A DNA stretch of 64,000 nt from Paramacrobiotus metropolitanus (taxonomy: Eukaryota > Tardigrada > Eutardigrada > Parachela > Macrobiotidae). The notes below the pieces were generated by a model, which saw only the letters and a list, made by a program, of their open reading frames with translations, was not told where the DNA came from and did not search any database. Below, in pieces: positions 33,256 to 46,400 of the stretch. The position numbers and the translations under genes were made by a program. Location: NCBI RefSeq assembly GCF_019649055.1, contig NW_026570227.1:2828722-2892721 (forward strand), written 5' to 3'. The first letter of the stretch is position 1. Each line of letters starts with the position of its first letter.

Positions 33256-34725
33256 TTAATCTTCTGCACACGCGAGACACCTGAAAGCCTTTTCCTTAGC
33301 GCTGGTCAACCTTCCGGTAATGCCTCCGCATTTCTTGTGAAACACAAGACTGCAGGTTGTACACACAACTCCACGTTCCTTCTCACTTGTTGCCTTAGCA
33401 CACTTGGCACACTGCAAGATACAGTATTGTAAAATTTATACCCAGAAATACTGTTACGAAGGGTTTTGGTACTGACCTTCACTTCATCATCGAGCGAAAC
33501 AACTGCAACAAGTTTCGATTTTTGCGTTTGAGGCCCAGAACCTGAAAAAGAGATGTGGGGAAATCCAAACAGAGAGGTGCGGAAACTGCTAAACGTAGAT
33601 TGTGTTGCGCACAGTTTTCTTGATACGACTGAAAAGCATCGGTGCCCTTTAGCGTGCAAAAAACTTGGATCTATGTTGTTGTATTCACTGTGTTCTAATT
33701 CATAACAGGATAAAGGTTTCGCAAAAAGTCGCAGAAGATAAAATTATTCAGGAGCTAAAAAGTACCATATTTTTTTGCGACAGTTACTTAAATCAAAGAG
33801 AACATTACAAAAATCTCGTGTCCGGAAAACGAAGAAACATCGTAAAGGTATCTTACATATCATGTACTGAATCAGCGTTCGAATTGCAGGACGTGAGAAT
33901 TTACATTTAGATTTAATAAAGCTCAGTGCTGCTTGGTATATGGCCTTTTTCATACCTGTATCCACAAGCTTTCGCTTTTTTGCGGTGCCTTGCGATTTCG
34001 TGCTCTCTGAAACGACTTAAACTAGTCCTTATCACATTGCGTGAGGTATGGCAGTAAAGGAACATTTAGGCCAGTACCAATATTACAGAGGAACATTTAG
34101 AGCTATTTCATAAAAATTACCTGACAGCTGGTCGTCGACCGAACTGGGCTCCTCATGTACACCGCGAGCACCGCCATCTCTCTGACCTGTTGGCGATGGG
34201 ACACGTTCAGATGGGGAAACACGTCCGTGTTGGACAATGTGCTGCTCCGTTTCAGACACCTCGACGCATTTTGCAGTTGACGAGGAGCTCGCAATTGTAC
34301 TAGCAGCGTCTGTCTTTAATGCCGGCTCGCTCTGAATCGATAATGCGGGCTCTGCGGTCTTGTCCTGCAAATTATCCGCGGATGCCGGTGCAAGTTTCTC
34401 AGCAGATTGCGGAATTTGGTCCATCGAATCAGCGGTCAAGCCCGAGATTCCTAGAAAATTAGGACAATCAATGAGGCATAAATTTGTGTTTACGACAATC
34501 TTTAGTGTTATAACCAAAAGCCACGAAGGGTTTTCCAGTTAACAAGAAATGCTAAATTTGATATATTTGAAGCCTGAACAGTATCTGCTTTTCAAAATTC
34601 TACTGTACGAGTGGTTTTCAACAGAGCATGAAATTCTAAACGTTTCTAAAAACAAATTATCTAGAACCGATTCATTATTGATAAGAAAGGTATGCATAAA
34701 ATTGAAAAGTAGATAAATCATTACT
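33256..34725 (-). CDS. PHD-finger-like protein, C-terminal exons
   Basis: Three minus-strand exons join in consistent phase: 34121-34450 (Ser/Ala/Glu-rich linker, SAEKLAPASADNLQDKTAEP), 33477-33541 (SGPQTQKSKLVAVVSLDDE) and 33256-33411, ending at TAA 33256-33258. The final exon has CAKC, CTTC, HKKC and CLAC, a C-x2-C/C-x2-C/H-x2-C/C-x2-C series with PHD-like spacing (12, 4, about 15). A preceding exon ending at 34725 (RRSEILDVASHE, donor GTAATG) also fits by phase but is uncertain; the 5' end was not found. PHD fingers bind histone tails in the nucleus. It lies on the same strand as, and downstream of, the P-loop gene and could even be its 3' part. Confidence 0.55.
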
Positions 34726-35044
34726 TTCATGTGAAGCAACGTCCAGAATCTCGGATCTCCGGTGAACGAAATACGTGAATATAATGTGAAATTGTCCAAT
34801 TAACATAAAAAGCACTGTAGTTACTAGCAACGTTATAGTGCAAACCCGAGATTCTTGACGTCCACGCCACGCCACGCAAGCCATGGCACTACAACAAAAT
34901 AACTGCAGTACCGCCACACTTAAGCTGCTGCAGTATTTCTTTAACACGGCACAGCTGTATCACGTGTATTGCGGTGAATGCAGTTATTCTGATATACTGG
35001 ACATGTGCAACAGCTGCTAGTGATAAAGAAGTGCTGCAGCCGCA

Positions 35045-35365
35045 CAAGTGTGCCGGTGACTGCAATTATTTTGGTGCAAAGCGACTTTATTTTGGTCGTA
35101 TTTTAGGCAATTATTTTGGTCCTCTAATTCAGCAAAACCAAAAAATTTCTGTCTGTCACACTGCCTGTCTGTCCCGGAAATCGAAAATACTTCCTTATTA
35201 CGCAATCACTTCCTTAACCCGCAACTTTTTTTGTTACGTCATGCTCATCGACCGGATTAGGCAAGGTCCTCTAATTCAAAAGAAGCAGAAAGTTGTCTGT
35301 CTGTCCATCTGTATGTTTGTTAAATAGGTTGACGATAATTCCTTTATTACGTCATCACTTCCTTA
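35045..35365. repeat. CRE-like short-repeat locus (partner 18295-18475)
   Basis: The leader AGGTCCTCTAATTCA with CTGTCTGTC.. appears in two tandem versions (near 35119 and 35266). They are followed by ACTTCCTTATTACG.AATCAC and GTTACGTCAT, the complement of the unit at 18.3 kb. Confidence 0.7.
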
Positions 35366-36309
35366 TTGCTACAAAACTTGCTTGCTCTTTAGCTGCCTTT
35401 ATGTTAGGCAATCCCGTACACGGCTAAGAATCACAAATTCTACTGACAGATGCACGAAAATATAGAAAACTTCAACACGAGCGCGCTCGAAGAGCACAGT
35501 AATGAAACAGAGAGCCGAACCAAGAAAGGCCATGCAGGCAAGAAATTACAAAAGAAACTTGGAGAGGAATAGTGTCACGTAACCCGAAAGCTCGAAAGAC
35601 CAGGCTGCAGCGCGCTGTGTTTCGGACAGCAAAATTTCGTGTACTAATGAGCCCTCGCGGAAAATGCGCGGATCAAGCCAGCGATTAACGATTTAATTCA
35701 AAAATCCTATACTTCACTAGAAAAGCGAATCGTAAAAGATTGATGCAGTTGATTCAATAAATAGTCATGTTCGGACTGAAAGCGTATAGTTCTCACTAAC
35801 AGGCAGCATTAACAGGCAACAGCCTCGAAAACATTGAGACAATTGCGTTTGAACAAGGGAGAGTGCTGACCAAGATTAACAAACGGGTAAAGGTTATGAT
35901 AGCAGAAACCACATAGACGTTGAAAGTCGTTTTATGACACCAGGAGACCAGCGCAAGCTGGAAATGTAAAGGGACAGGCTACAGCGCGCAGCTGTCGGAA
36001 AGCAGCAGCCGAAAAATTTCCTACTTGTAGCTCCTGAGTCTTCGCGCAAAATGCACGGATCTGATCAAAAACAATAATCGATACAAAACGTAAAAACTTA
36101 CACTTACAAAAGCGAAGCGTAAAGATTGTTTCAACATAATTAAAAAAATCGTATAGATTTTATTAACAATTTTTGCAAAATTCACAGCTATCTTCCAGGG
36201 ATAATGGCTTCTTGGCACCAAGGTCGCCTGACATTTGTGCCAAAAAAAGCCCCACTCCATATTCCTCTCGAGGCGAGAATGGGCATGAGTGTTTCATGCG
36301 TACAGTTGC

Positions 36310-36480
36310 AATTTTGGCCCACGCTTAAACTCTGATTCGGACCACTCAAACTTTGACTGCTCAAAATCTGACTCTGACCACTTACAGTCAGACTGTGATT
36401 CTGACGGCCCAGACTTTGACTCTGACCGCTCAAAGTCTGAATCTGACCGCAATTTCTTTGACCACCAAAACACTGATTCA
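36310..36480. repeat. Imperfect TCTGAC/TTTGAC short tandem repeat
   Basis: Degenerate units such as GACTCTGACCGCTCAAAGTC repeat about seven times. Translated, the plus strand gives an SDSD-rich and the minus strand an SQS-rich peptide. No start, splice or domain context supports coding. Confidence 0.6.
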
Positions 36481-36869
36481 GCCATAAAACATAAGTTTTC
36501 TTAGGTTTCTTAGGTCATCGTTCTGTTTCTTGTGTTTTTTTAGTGTTAAAATGCTATTCTTAGGTTTTTTCGTTTTTTTATATTTCTGGTTTTTCGTAGG
36601 TTTCTCAGAATTTTTATGTTTCTTAATCTTTTTAAATATCTAAGGTTATTCTTAAGAAGTTCTTAGGTTGTGTTAGGTACCACTTATGCCTTATCCCATA
36701 CCACTTATGCCTTATGACAATCACCAGATACAACAGAATTAGCATAATGCAGCTTCCGCTTTTTCTACGGGCGGTTCTTTGTAACTGCTACTGTGCCGTG
36801 ACTTGCCCTCACCAAGCAAATCCGAATACTTTGAAAAGAATCAGCACAGCCTCAAACTAGATCACTTAC

Positions 36870-39800
36870 CACGCGAGTAAACCCATATATCAGAGCGATA
36901 TTAGATCCAATTCGTTGTGTGGATTGACCCATTGCGTACTTCGTCGGCGTTGCGATAACTTCATTGAAGATGGAATCATGATGGCGAGCAACAGCGGCAA
37001 TCTCAACGTCCCGGCAAACGAATAACTTCAGAGCGTGCTGACAAAGAAGCCCAAAGAAAGCCTTGTCGCGAATGCGCAAAATCGCGCTGCGCTCCGCAAT
37101 TTGCACGGAAAAAGGCACAAGAACCCCTCGAGAAATGGTGCGCATGCTGCAAATTACACATTTTAGGTTTTTTGTGGCTAAAAATATGAGAAACTTAATT
37201 ACGCACAGGCCGCTGTTACGAACGTCGGCCAAGGCGTCGGAATTCAGTGTGATGATTACTGACGTCTGAGGATATCGTCGTTCGTTATAATTCACCAAAG
37301 CCTTTTTTTGGTATGTGTCTTCTATTGCCACCTTCGTAATTTCTGGCCCAACAGGATCATGTATGACGACCGGGAGATTCTGTGTAGTGACCAGATCCCT
37401 GATTGCCGCTGGTGTGACTGTTTTCATGTCGGAAAGCTGAGAAGCACCATGAGCATACATTTCTAGCACCATGCTACCCGCGAATGATTTTCCACAATTA
37501 GTGTCTCCGTGCAGCAGTGGGGTAGGCATTCGAAGGAAGTTTTCAATGGTGACGTCGTAATGAACTCCTGCATAAGCTCCACCTAAAGTGATGAACGTTA
37601 ATAAGAACAGCATATTCATTTAAATTACTTTCGTGAGATAACCCTATTTTCTGGATCAGTTTTCCTAAAGGATGGTCGTAACATCGAAACATAAAGGCCT
37701 GCTGCTGCTGTACTGTGAATCCCAGAGTGCTGAAGATAATTTCGGCCGCACAGAATCACTGCGGCCAACGCTTAACTTGGCCGAGACTCGCTTCGGCCAG
37801 CAGTTAATTCGGCCGGCGCTCATTTCGGCAGCTGGACATTTCCTTTCTGCCCTCTTCATTTTTGAAGCTTTCCTAGATGTCTTGGTTAGTTTTCTTATGC
37901 TTCATAATTCTCCTTGATGTGGGAAGGCCAAAATGAGCGTCGACCGAAGTGAATCTGGACTTTTAGATTTCACCACGTTGGATACAGGTTACGTTCGTGT
38001 AATATGCGGGCCGTTGTACACAACGCACGGAAACCTCTTCTCAATATAAGCGCCACATTTCGAGTATCCAGTGACATCGGTTGTCTCACCCACTTATTAT
38101 CCGAAGGATAAAACTTCTGTTTACGGCTACGGCAAAAGACTTGCGGCTTCTGCCGAAAATAGGTCAGACGTGGTGTACCACGGGCAGCAAAATGCACACC
38201 TGTGTAACCTATGGGCTGGAAATTCTTTGTTGACGGCCGAAAAACTGTGGCGGAACTATATGTGGGCGTAACAAAAACGGCCGAAATGATCGGTAGCCAT
38301 CTTATATGAATCAAGTTCAACTTAAAATGCATTTTCACCAACACTGTCTGACAGAATAAGTTTAGTAACGAGCCTATCCAACATCCTCTCCTGAGATACT
38401 GACATTGAGTCGCAACTTGGCTAACTACCAGATTTTTAGCATAAATAGGTCATGTTTGTTACCTAGTGCAAGACTCAGTCCCAGCATCGTCTTCTCGGGC
38501 ACTAAAGATGACAGAAACTTCATAGCATCGAAATCCAGTGGAAATGTTCTCGGAACCGTCAGCTCAGGTAAGGCACCAGGGATCCAAATGTATTCAGAGG
38601 AGAGGAGATCAACTTCTTCAAAGGATCCCATTTCGGTTCGGCGGAAAGCTGTTTCTGAACCGAAAACTATTGTAGAACCATCTCCCTGTCTTCCGTGACG
38701 GAGAACTCTTTTTCGAACGATAGGTTGTCCGCTTTCTTTGGCTTTCCTGCTCGAAACGATGGGAATGATGCAATTACCTCAAAAAAGGCTGTTTTGCAGC
38801 AGCTTCATTGCCACCGAATGGGCTTAGCAGCAGTACTATTGTAAAAACGTCAAAGTTTACTAAATCGGAAAAATGTTCTGCTCTAGTGCACAATTATTTA
38901 TTTATATATTTGTTTTCGCCATCAGTTAGCACACACTACGGTAACGCAACGTCGCAAAATAAAATGAAACATTTTTGAAAATCCAGCTTACGCGACCGTT
39001 CAAGTGAATTGAATAGAAATTTTACAAACTTAATTTGCCATATGCGAATTGTTGCAACCTCACTGGAATGCCTACTATCATGTCCTCTCAATGCGGGTAA
39101 CACGAGAAACGTTCTAATATGAGTAATACGGGTAATACGAGAAACTGGTAATACGAGAAAAAACTAAATACTTGAACTTACAGAACAAAATTATTGGTCA
39201 AGAATTTTCCGTATTCTTGAAGGTCATTCTGGCTCATTTTGCAAAATACAGCCGGCAATCCTTTACAACCTTTTTTCAAGGCCGTTTTGAGGCATTCAGC
39301 GGAGTTCCAAGCAGTGTTGGAAAGAAAACCTTTGCTGAAACGTAATACTTTTATGAGTTGCTTGATATTTTAAGGCACGGTTTGTTATTCGTGCCGCAAG
39401 TTGCCGTGCAGTTTTGCAGTTACGAGTAATGTGTCTATACATCGAAATAGTAAGACTATAGATATAGACGCAATTATTCAAGTTTAAGAACTGCGGTATA
39501 GCTAATCGTTTTCGAGAGAAACAAATATCATGCGGCCTAAGTACATTGTCTTAATAACATTTAAGAAACTTCGGACCGAAAGCAGTGCCAGACAAAAAGT
39601 TGTAATTATGACATTTCTCTACATCTATTTTGAAGCGACTAAATGTAGTGCACTGCTTGCACTTTACAGTCATGATTCCAAAGTAATTCTGAATGTCACG
39701 ACTCATTACACTCACAATGTTCCGAAAACATCGCAGTCAACCTCCACCAAATATCCGCCATCCGTATCGTTGTCATCCCCGCAGACAATGGCGATGATTT

Positions 39801-40076
39801 CGATTGCGCAGCTTAACACTTCCCGTCGACCGTCATCTTCTTCTTTTAATGCCGCGATCTTAAACGTCTTCGCATTTTCCACGCCAAACGTGTAAGAGGT
39901 GGTGGCCTGATCAAGAACTTGTTGAGCAAAGCGTTACCTAAATATATTCGCACATTATCATTACCGATGAATCCATGCGTCCGGTCAAGGATTTTCTGAG
40001 GTGAAAGAGATGCCACGAAAAAGGTTTTTGGAGGATAAAATTTTGCTACATATCCGCAAAACAACACTGAGAACAT
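36870..40076 (-). CDS. P-loop NTPase, multi-exon, divergent from the transposase-like gene
   Basis: Exons on the minus strand: about 40076-39716 (VRIYLGNALLNK, then ATTSYTFGVENAKTFKIAAL, DDNDTDGGYLVEVDCDVFGT), 38746-38463 (TIVFGSETAFRR, LPELTVPRTFPLDFDAMKFL), 37582-37207 (YDVTIENFLRMPTPLLHGD, then TNCGKS) and 37146-36870. All four join in matching phase (2, 1, 2), and the last ends at a perfect GTAAGT donor, so more exons follow. The Walker A motif is GDTNCGKS. LPVVIHDP is a Walker-B-like strand and SVIITLN a sensor-1-like strand. From memory it resembles uncharacterised invertebrate P-loop proteins. One base seems missing near 39922 between NALLNKF and DQATTSY, a frameshift or an assembly error. 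The start codon is uncertain. Likely role: an ATPase partner of a mobile element (inference). Confidence 0.65.
37735..38290. repeat. Dispersed CGGCCGAA motif cluster in an intron of the P-loop gene
   Basis: Within intron 37583-38462 the string TTCGGCCG/CGGCCGAA and near variants recur about ten times (37740-37830, 37925-37960, 38235-38290). They are often followed by AATGA and spaced about 18-22 bases apart in the first block. The function is unknown; it could be a protein-binding site array or a decayed minisatellite. Confidence 0.6.
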
Positions 40077-40443
40077 AATGTCTGCCAGATGTACCAGTTC
40101 TATGCAATCGCGAAACGTTTTTCGCGCTGTAATTTTGTTCGTGCGTCAACTGCGCAAGCACGTGGACAAGGAAAACGTGACTGGCGCCAGACCCTGTGTG
40201 CTCTGTGTATATGAACTGAGCGGCACGCTACCGCTTGCGGGAAACGTAGCTGTGCGCGGCACATTAGAAGACCGGCGCCTTTGGTCTTAGGCAATTGTGC
40301 GGTCTGTTTTGTCGAACTTTAAATATTTATACGTTGCATGCGTGTAATCAGAATTAGGTCTTAACACAACCATACAGAGTCACTTAGAGATACGTAGTTT
40401 AACCCGTTTAGATCTGAATGAACTTGTCATTAATTTTAGCACA
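40077..40443. promoter_or_regulatory. Shared promoter region between the divergent genes
   Basis: 367 bases separate the first minus-strand exon of the P-loop gene from the first ATG of the KDZ-like gene. A head-to-head layout this tight implies a bidirectional promoter. No TATA box can be assigned with certainty. Small undetected 5' exons could lie here. Confidence 0.45.
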
Positions 40444-43400
40444 ATGGCGAAAAGAATCAAGCTGGAGGCGAATTCTCGTGAAGCGTCCTCTTTTATGGCT
40501 GAAAAATATGGATTTCAAAATCTGGAGCGCTTGAAGATTTGTTGCGCAGCTGTACCGAAAACGTTGCCGTTTCCTCGTCGACTGAAGGTAAGATATTCTC
40601 GCTTTAAACGGAGCTCTTTTGCTAAGCAAATTTAAGTGGCTAAGCTGTTAGAAGTTTTCCTAAAATTTATGGTGGCTGCGTGCAGTGCAGATAACTTGCC
40701 CCATTTTAATGATCAACTACCCAGGAAGCATTTATAGTGCTCAGATCCAAAACAGTGTCATCGTTGGCAGAAAAAAGATAAACCACCTTACTTACGCTAA
40801 TTGAGAAGAGTGATCGCGTAAACATGTTAACCATATGAATTTAGTATACGTAATATGCTTGTTACTGAGTGATTAGTTTTAACTACAGTGCATTGGAGGT
40901 TTCGCGCGCCACTTCCTCCGTAGGCCAACAGCAAATAAACCTGTAATTTTTCAAGTGATGACTAAACCGAAACCCCGGGTTCACTCTTGCCACTGTTGCC
41001 TAACCGTAAACTTTGCTTTGAGTTTTTTCGTGATAATGCGCAAATTTCTTCCTAAAATTGTGAATTATGGTTAAGCGGACATCAAGAATAATGTCGTGTT
41101 GGCGAAACGTTGCCTAGGTAGGTGTATGCTCCACAACGTTGCTCGCAAGATTGTGCAGTTCCTCATGCCGGTAAGCCGGTAACTACTGCGTTCAGCTATA
41201 TTTAATCTGGATGGGAGCTTGTTTGAAATATAATGCCCCTTCCAAAATATGATTCTTGAAAATAGCGCCACACCTTGAAAATTGCGCCTACACGCAGAAA
41301 TGAACCCAATTTGTCATAGTCTTACAAGCACGAGGACCCAGTTGTGGTTGGACTTCAGGTTCGAGCTTAGGCTCAAAATGAAGCTTAGAAAGTACTTTAT
41401 TTTTTACCATTTTTATCAATGCCACTGATATCATAGATAAGTTTAAAAAAGCGCTCAAAGTTAGTATTGAGTAGCGTTCCATGACGTCGGTATGCGCAGA
41501 TCAAAAGCACCACGCTACTCAATACGCACGCTAATCAATACTAACTTTGAGTGCTTTTTTAAACTTATCTATGATATCAGTGGCATTAATAAATCTGGTA
41601 AAAAATAAAGTACTTTCTAAGCTTCATTTTGAGCCTAAGCTCGAACCTGTAGTCCAACCACAACTGGGTCCTCGTGCTTGCTAGAGCTGTTCGCAACCGG
41701 GGTAAAAAATTTGATAAATACGGTTTACAATGAAGCAACTGCATTACCACTGATTGTGCAATAGGACCACTGATTGTCTCAATAACACTAGTACGTGCAG
41801 TTGCAGGCATTCCAGGTCCGGCCAGTGATCGACGACTGGAATGGGCCATGTCTAATAAAGTGCCCATAAACCTAAAAATAATATTGCAGCTCGCACAAAG
41901 CGCACACGGCAATATGTACATAATATGAATCACTGTAAATACTGATTTTGTTCACTCAAGAAGCGTGCTGTGAGAGGATGTTAAGATAAAGTAGTAAGAA
42001 CGTTAGCCGTGCATTTCTTGAGCGATTCGATTTATCTTGATTTCAGGTATTATCGGAAATGCTGGGGATGTCTAAGTTGTTAACAAACACCTTTTTGAAA
42101 GACTTTGAATCGTTTTCTCCCGCTTTTCTGGAGACCGGTCCTTTTGTTGCCCCATTCCAAGTACTGTATCCACCAGTTGTCCACTGCCTGAAGGGCTGCG
42201 TATGGAAAAAGGGAGCCAATAAAGGGATGCCCCGAGTCTTGCAATGGCACCGTGATCCAACCAATGTACGCCCGTAATCGTATTGTATTATTAAAAATTT
42301 TGACGCCTTAAGTGCTCTATTTTGATTTATTTTGACGATGTTTATATTTTTACACGTTTAGCTTAGATATTTGATAAAAGCGAATCGAATGTCCTAAGTA
42401 TACGATAAGGGGAGTAGGAGTTTGCTCGGTGACGCACCAAGTCGGAGTAGGCATAACCAATGTTACCACTAATAGTTCCTCAGCTCCTCGCTTACTGCTT
42501 AATTTGGATACGCGGTGGTCAGAAACCCGGCTTGGGTTGTAATTCCATGTGGCTGACACAATATCACATATTCCACTAAAATATTTCGGTTTAAACGAAA
42601 ACGTTTCATTTTCTAACGAAGCGGCAACTGTGTCCGCCGTTCCTAGAGATAATAGCCCACTTTTGCAGGCGTTCCAACTTCCCGCACGTAACGTTATGCC
42701 CCTAACTATTTGACACCACAATATGCATGAGTTTTGCTTTCTTTTCCAAATGTGTTGACGACACCCGATCACCTGGCACTCAGGCCAGCCCGTGCTTAAT
42801 ATCACTATAATTCTAAGAAATTAAATCTTTTTCAAAGAGTAAATCTTCATCAAAGGGAAAGTGGAAATTTGAGATTTTAGAGAAGCCAGCGCGGATACGA
42901 TGGCTGTCTTAGATCATAAAATCAACAGCCACAATACGGAGCTGCGCGCAGTAAATACTTTGCGTAGTCTCTTTGCAACCTTTCGAATCTGTATTGTGTT
43001 TTCTCGATAGCCGCCTCACCTTTTCTGCCTTGTCACACGCGTCAGTTCCCGATATTGCATGATTCTGATGCAGCCAGTCGATGCTAGTGCGCGCCATGGT
43101 GTAAAAGATGCGATAGCTATTGAAGCAACTTCGCTTTTAGTTCTTGATGAAAGCCGGCTACGTAAGCACGCATCTATATACTGGCGCCGTATGGAGTCCT
43201 GCTGCCAGGCTGCATAAGCGGTGTCTGCAGACGTTTTGATCGAAATCAGCCAACATATCCGCGCTGGCTTCCGTGAAAATACAAAACTGAACTTTTCTCC
43301 ACGGGAATGATTTGATTTTCAGAAAGCATTATAGGAATTTTGAGGATTTTAATAATACTAAGCACGAATTGATCCGGATGCCAGGTGGTCGAGTATGTCC

Positions 43401-46400
43401 TCGTTTGCTATTACGGTTTGCAAGATTACCTACAAATTATGGGGTTTATTTTGCCCACGATCAGTTGGCTTAGATTTTAAGATCTAGAATTACATATGAA
43501 CACGTAGTTTACGCATTGTTTTAGGTCACCATGTTTTGCGGCGCCGCAAAAATTATTCATGGGTTAGCAGTTAAACTAAGATGCCGAGGTTGCGGTTCCC
43601 GTTATTCACCCTGTACGTGGACGAATCGGGACACGTCCACATATTCTTTTTACGATTCGGAGCAGCCATTCCTTGATATTTCCCAGGAAGTATACGTCTG
43701 CCGAAAATTTGCACTGGAAATCGTAAATAACATGTATGCTGAGGCTATAGTGTTTGCAATATTGCCGTTAAATACTGTTAATTTATTTGTGCTTAAAGAT
43801 TCTTCAACCACGCAACTTACGACGGTATTGCGGAAACCATGAGACATACGTACGATTGGAAAAAATGTAAAGTCACATGGTTTTGATCAGAATTAGTAAA
43901 AACGCCAATAAATCAGCCCTTTCTAAATTTTGTAGTGTTCTCACGAAAAACTGTAGCCAGTATCTTCTTACGGCATGAGATCGAATGCGACATTAAAGAG
44001 CGAAAGGTCACATACCAGTTCGAGGAGAACAGAAGTGTGCTACAATACTTGGACACACGCATGGATGAAATTTTTGCCAGCACCTACAACCACCGGTGTT
44101 CTGAAGCCTGCCTAGCGAAGCAGTGCGGAAGAATCTTTATTATGGATGAAATCTGGAAAGTCGTTTTTCGACATTGTATAGCAGAAGTAGAAGTATGTAC
44201 CTGCCAAAGCGGCGTGCTAATTCAAAAAGTAAACAGTTTGTCTTTGTCTGGAAAATGACTTTTAACACCCGGGTGCTACCGTGTTACGGGATTTTTGTAC
44301 TGGCGTATTATGCTTTACGACCCACGGACCTAGGGCACTGTTCACCAGTTATGGGCTGCGACCATTAGTATAGCGCTTAAAAATGGAAAAACAAAAGCAG
44401 GAACCTTCAGAAATCTACATAATATTCCGCGTTACAGCCAGTCCAGTTGAGCGTATACAGGGCGCATACGCAGATACACTTGCACATCTCGGCTACATGT
44501 GCGTGTACATACATGTACGCCTCGTACATACCTCACCGTTTACACTTTAGCCCTCGTTTCCGGATGGGCTTATAATATATTACTGTATCGTGCACTGGCA
44601 AAATGCAGGCTTTTCTGTAATAGTGTCATTTTGAGTTTGCGGGCGCTGCACTAGATGGATACTCTCCGAGCATCGGCAGTGCTACCGCAGGCGCGTATTA
44701 GTCATATCGGTACAAGATAAAAGTACATTCAATGCTAGTGCAATACCGCAAAATTAAGTTTTAACTGAAAAAGTCTGAAGTAGTACTTCTCCATTGTACC
44801 ATTGCACCGAATACTCCTTATTACTTACGATAATGCTAAGGAGTCCTTAAAATATGTTTATCACTACTATAAACTTATTTTAATTTCGACCTTTGAAGAT
44901 AAAATTAAGAAAACCATAATTCCACTCTAGCTTTTACCAAAAAATACGAGTTTTATGAAATAATGCCCGGAAAAGGTGGTCCGGTCAGTTGAGCGCATTG
45001 GAATTATAATTGGGTATTTCCTGCACTTATTAGTGCTGTACCGGTATACTCTTGGAGTGCACATACGTTCCGTGTGTACACGATATCTCGAGATTCAGTG
45101 CCGTTTTCTTCCTAGCAGCGCTGTGAATTGCCTTTTTATGGTTGCTGCTATTTGTGATAAGTTGCAAGTTGCCGAGTTCTAGTAAAGATACGTCCTTCTA
45201 TCCTTCTACAGATGCATACAGTACCACCTTTACGTACATCAGTCCCCGCTTCCGACCCTTCTTTTGGACTGTCCATTATTTCTGCTGTTCAGTGGTGAGA
45301 CGGAAGATCCGTCATGCTGTAATACAGTTTGTCGCGTATTTTAGTATCCCCTTCCGTTCCTGGTCTTATTAGCGTTGCTTGTATTAACTATTACACCAAA
45401 TAGCAGTATTGGTGTAAGAATGTAGATCGCATAAATAATTCACAGTATAGCGGTAAATAATGAATTCGTGATTGCAGACCGACGTGATATTGTTTTCAGA
45501 ATTTTGTGAAAGGGATCCCACTCGTGAACTTTCCATGTGTACGCACGCACTCGCCATCCGGAAAATAACTGTACTGCAAGAAACACAGCCACCAGGGCCG
45601 CCATACCGAGAAGGAAACCGATATCATCACAATACACATGGCAGGTTGGTTTCAGTTAGCACATGTAATATTGAAAAGAAATGATCATTAAAGCATCCGG
45701 TGTCGTTTTCTTGTTATCTTGCAACTACGAGAACAACTGCTCCTACCTGTCTTGCTACACCAAAGGGTAGCCTGCCAAACATAAGCTTTATACGGGTACT
45801 TTCCCTGGCGCGGCTAATTTTGGCACACAGTTTTATTGCAAGTAAATGGTTTCGTGCGTAAGGAAACTGATTTAAATTGCATATAGTTTTGGTTAAAGTT
45901 GTAAGCCCGTTTGGTGAACTGGATATTACTGCTTGTATCAAAGTGCTGTGGCCTTCCAGGAGTGTCCAGAGCTTTACAGGCAAAAGCAACGAGTGACATC
46001 AACTCAATTCTGCGCGGTGAAGTGGATCCTGAGACACCGGACAGCGATTGTCGAAAGTTTGATCCGAAAGCCGGATGCACAAAAAACAAAGGAGAAAACC
46101 AGCGCGGGCACTTGTATAGCCGGGGATATCTTTTCCTTGTGGGTCCAACAGGCCACATTTTCAGCTTTGCCCCAATCTACAGGTAAACTTGACAGTGTGT
46201 TTACAGTCACGCCTTACTGCATTGTTGACCAAGCATTTGCAGTCGAATTCAAAGCGTGGCGTTGGAGTAACTTTAGTTTAGTACCGGCATTTATTAAGTA
46301 CTACATAGTACAAGTATCTGCGTATTCAGCACATTACGACTTTCCAGTTTCTGTGCTAATCTTTTAGGAAAAGTAGCTCGCGGCTTGGTCACCATAATGT

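Larger units (their letters stand above)
34726..36869. other. Spacer or long intron between the PHD-like and P-loop exons
   Basis: No supported exon was found. It contains the CRE-like repeat locus (35045-35365) and an aspartate/serine-type short repeat (36310-36480). If both genes are one transcription unit, this is intron. Confidence 0.4.

Noticed and set aside
33281-33310. A 30-bp intron in the last exon of the PHD-like gene
   Set aside because: It has GT and AG ends but is too short, and reading through keeps the frame and gives normal PHD spacing.
36188-36504. Ser/Asp-rich protein gene
   Set aside because: Both strands are open because of a short tandem repeat. No domain, no intron support and no conserved start.
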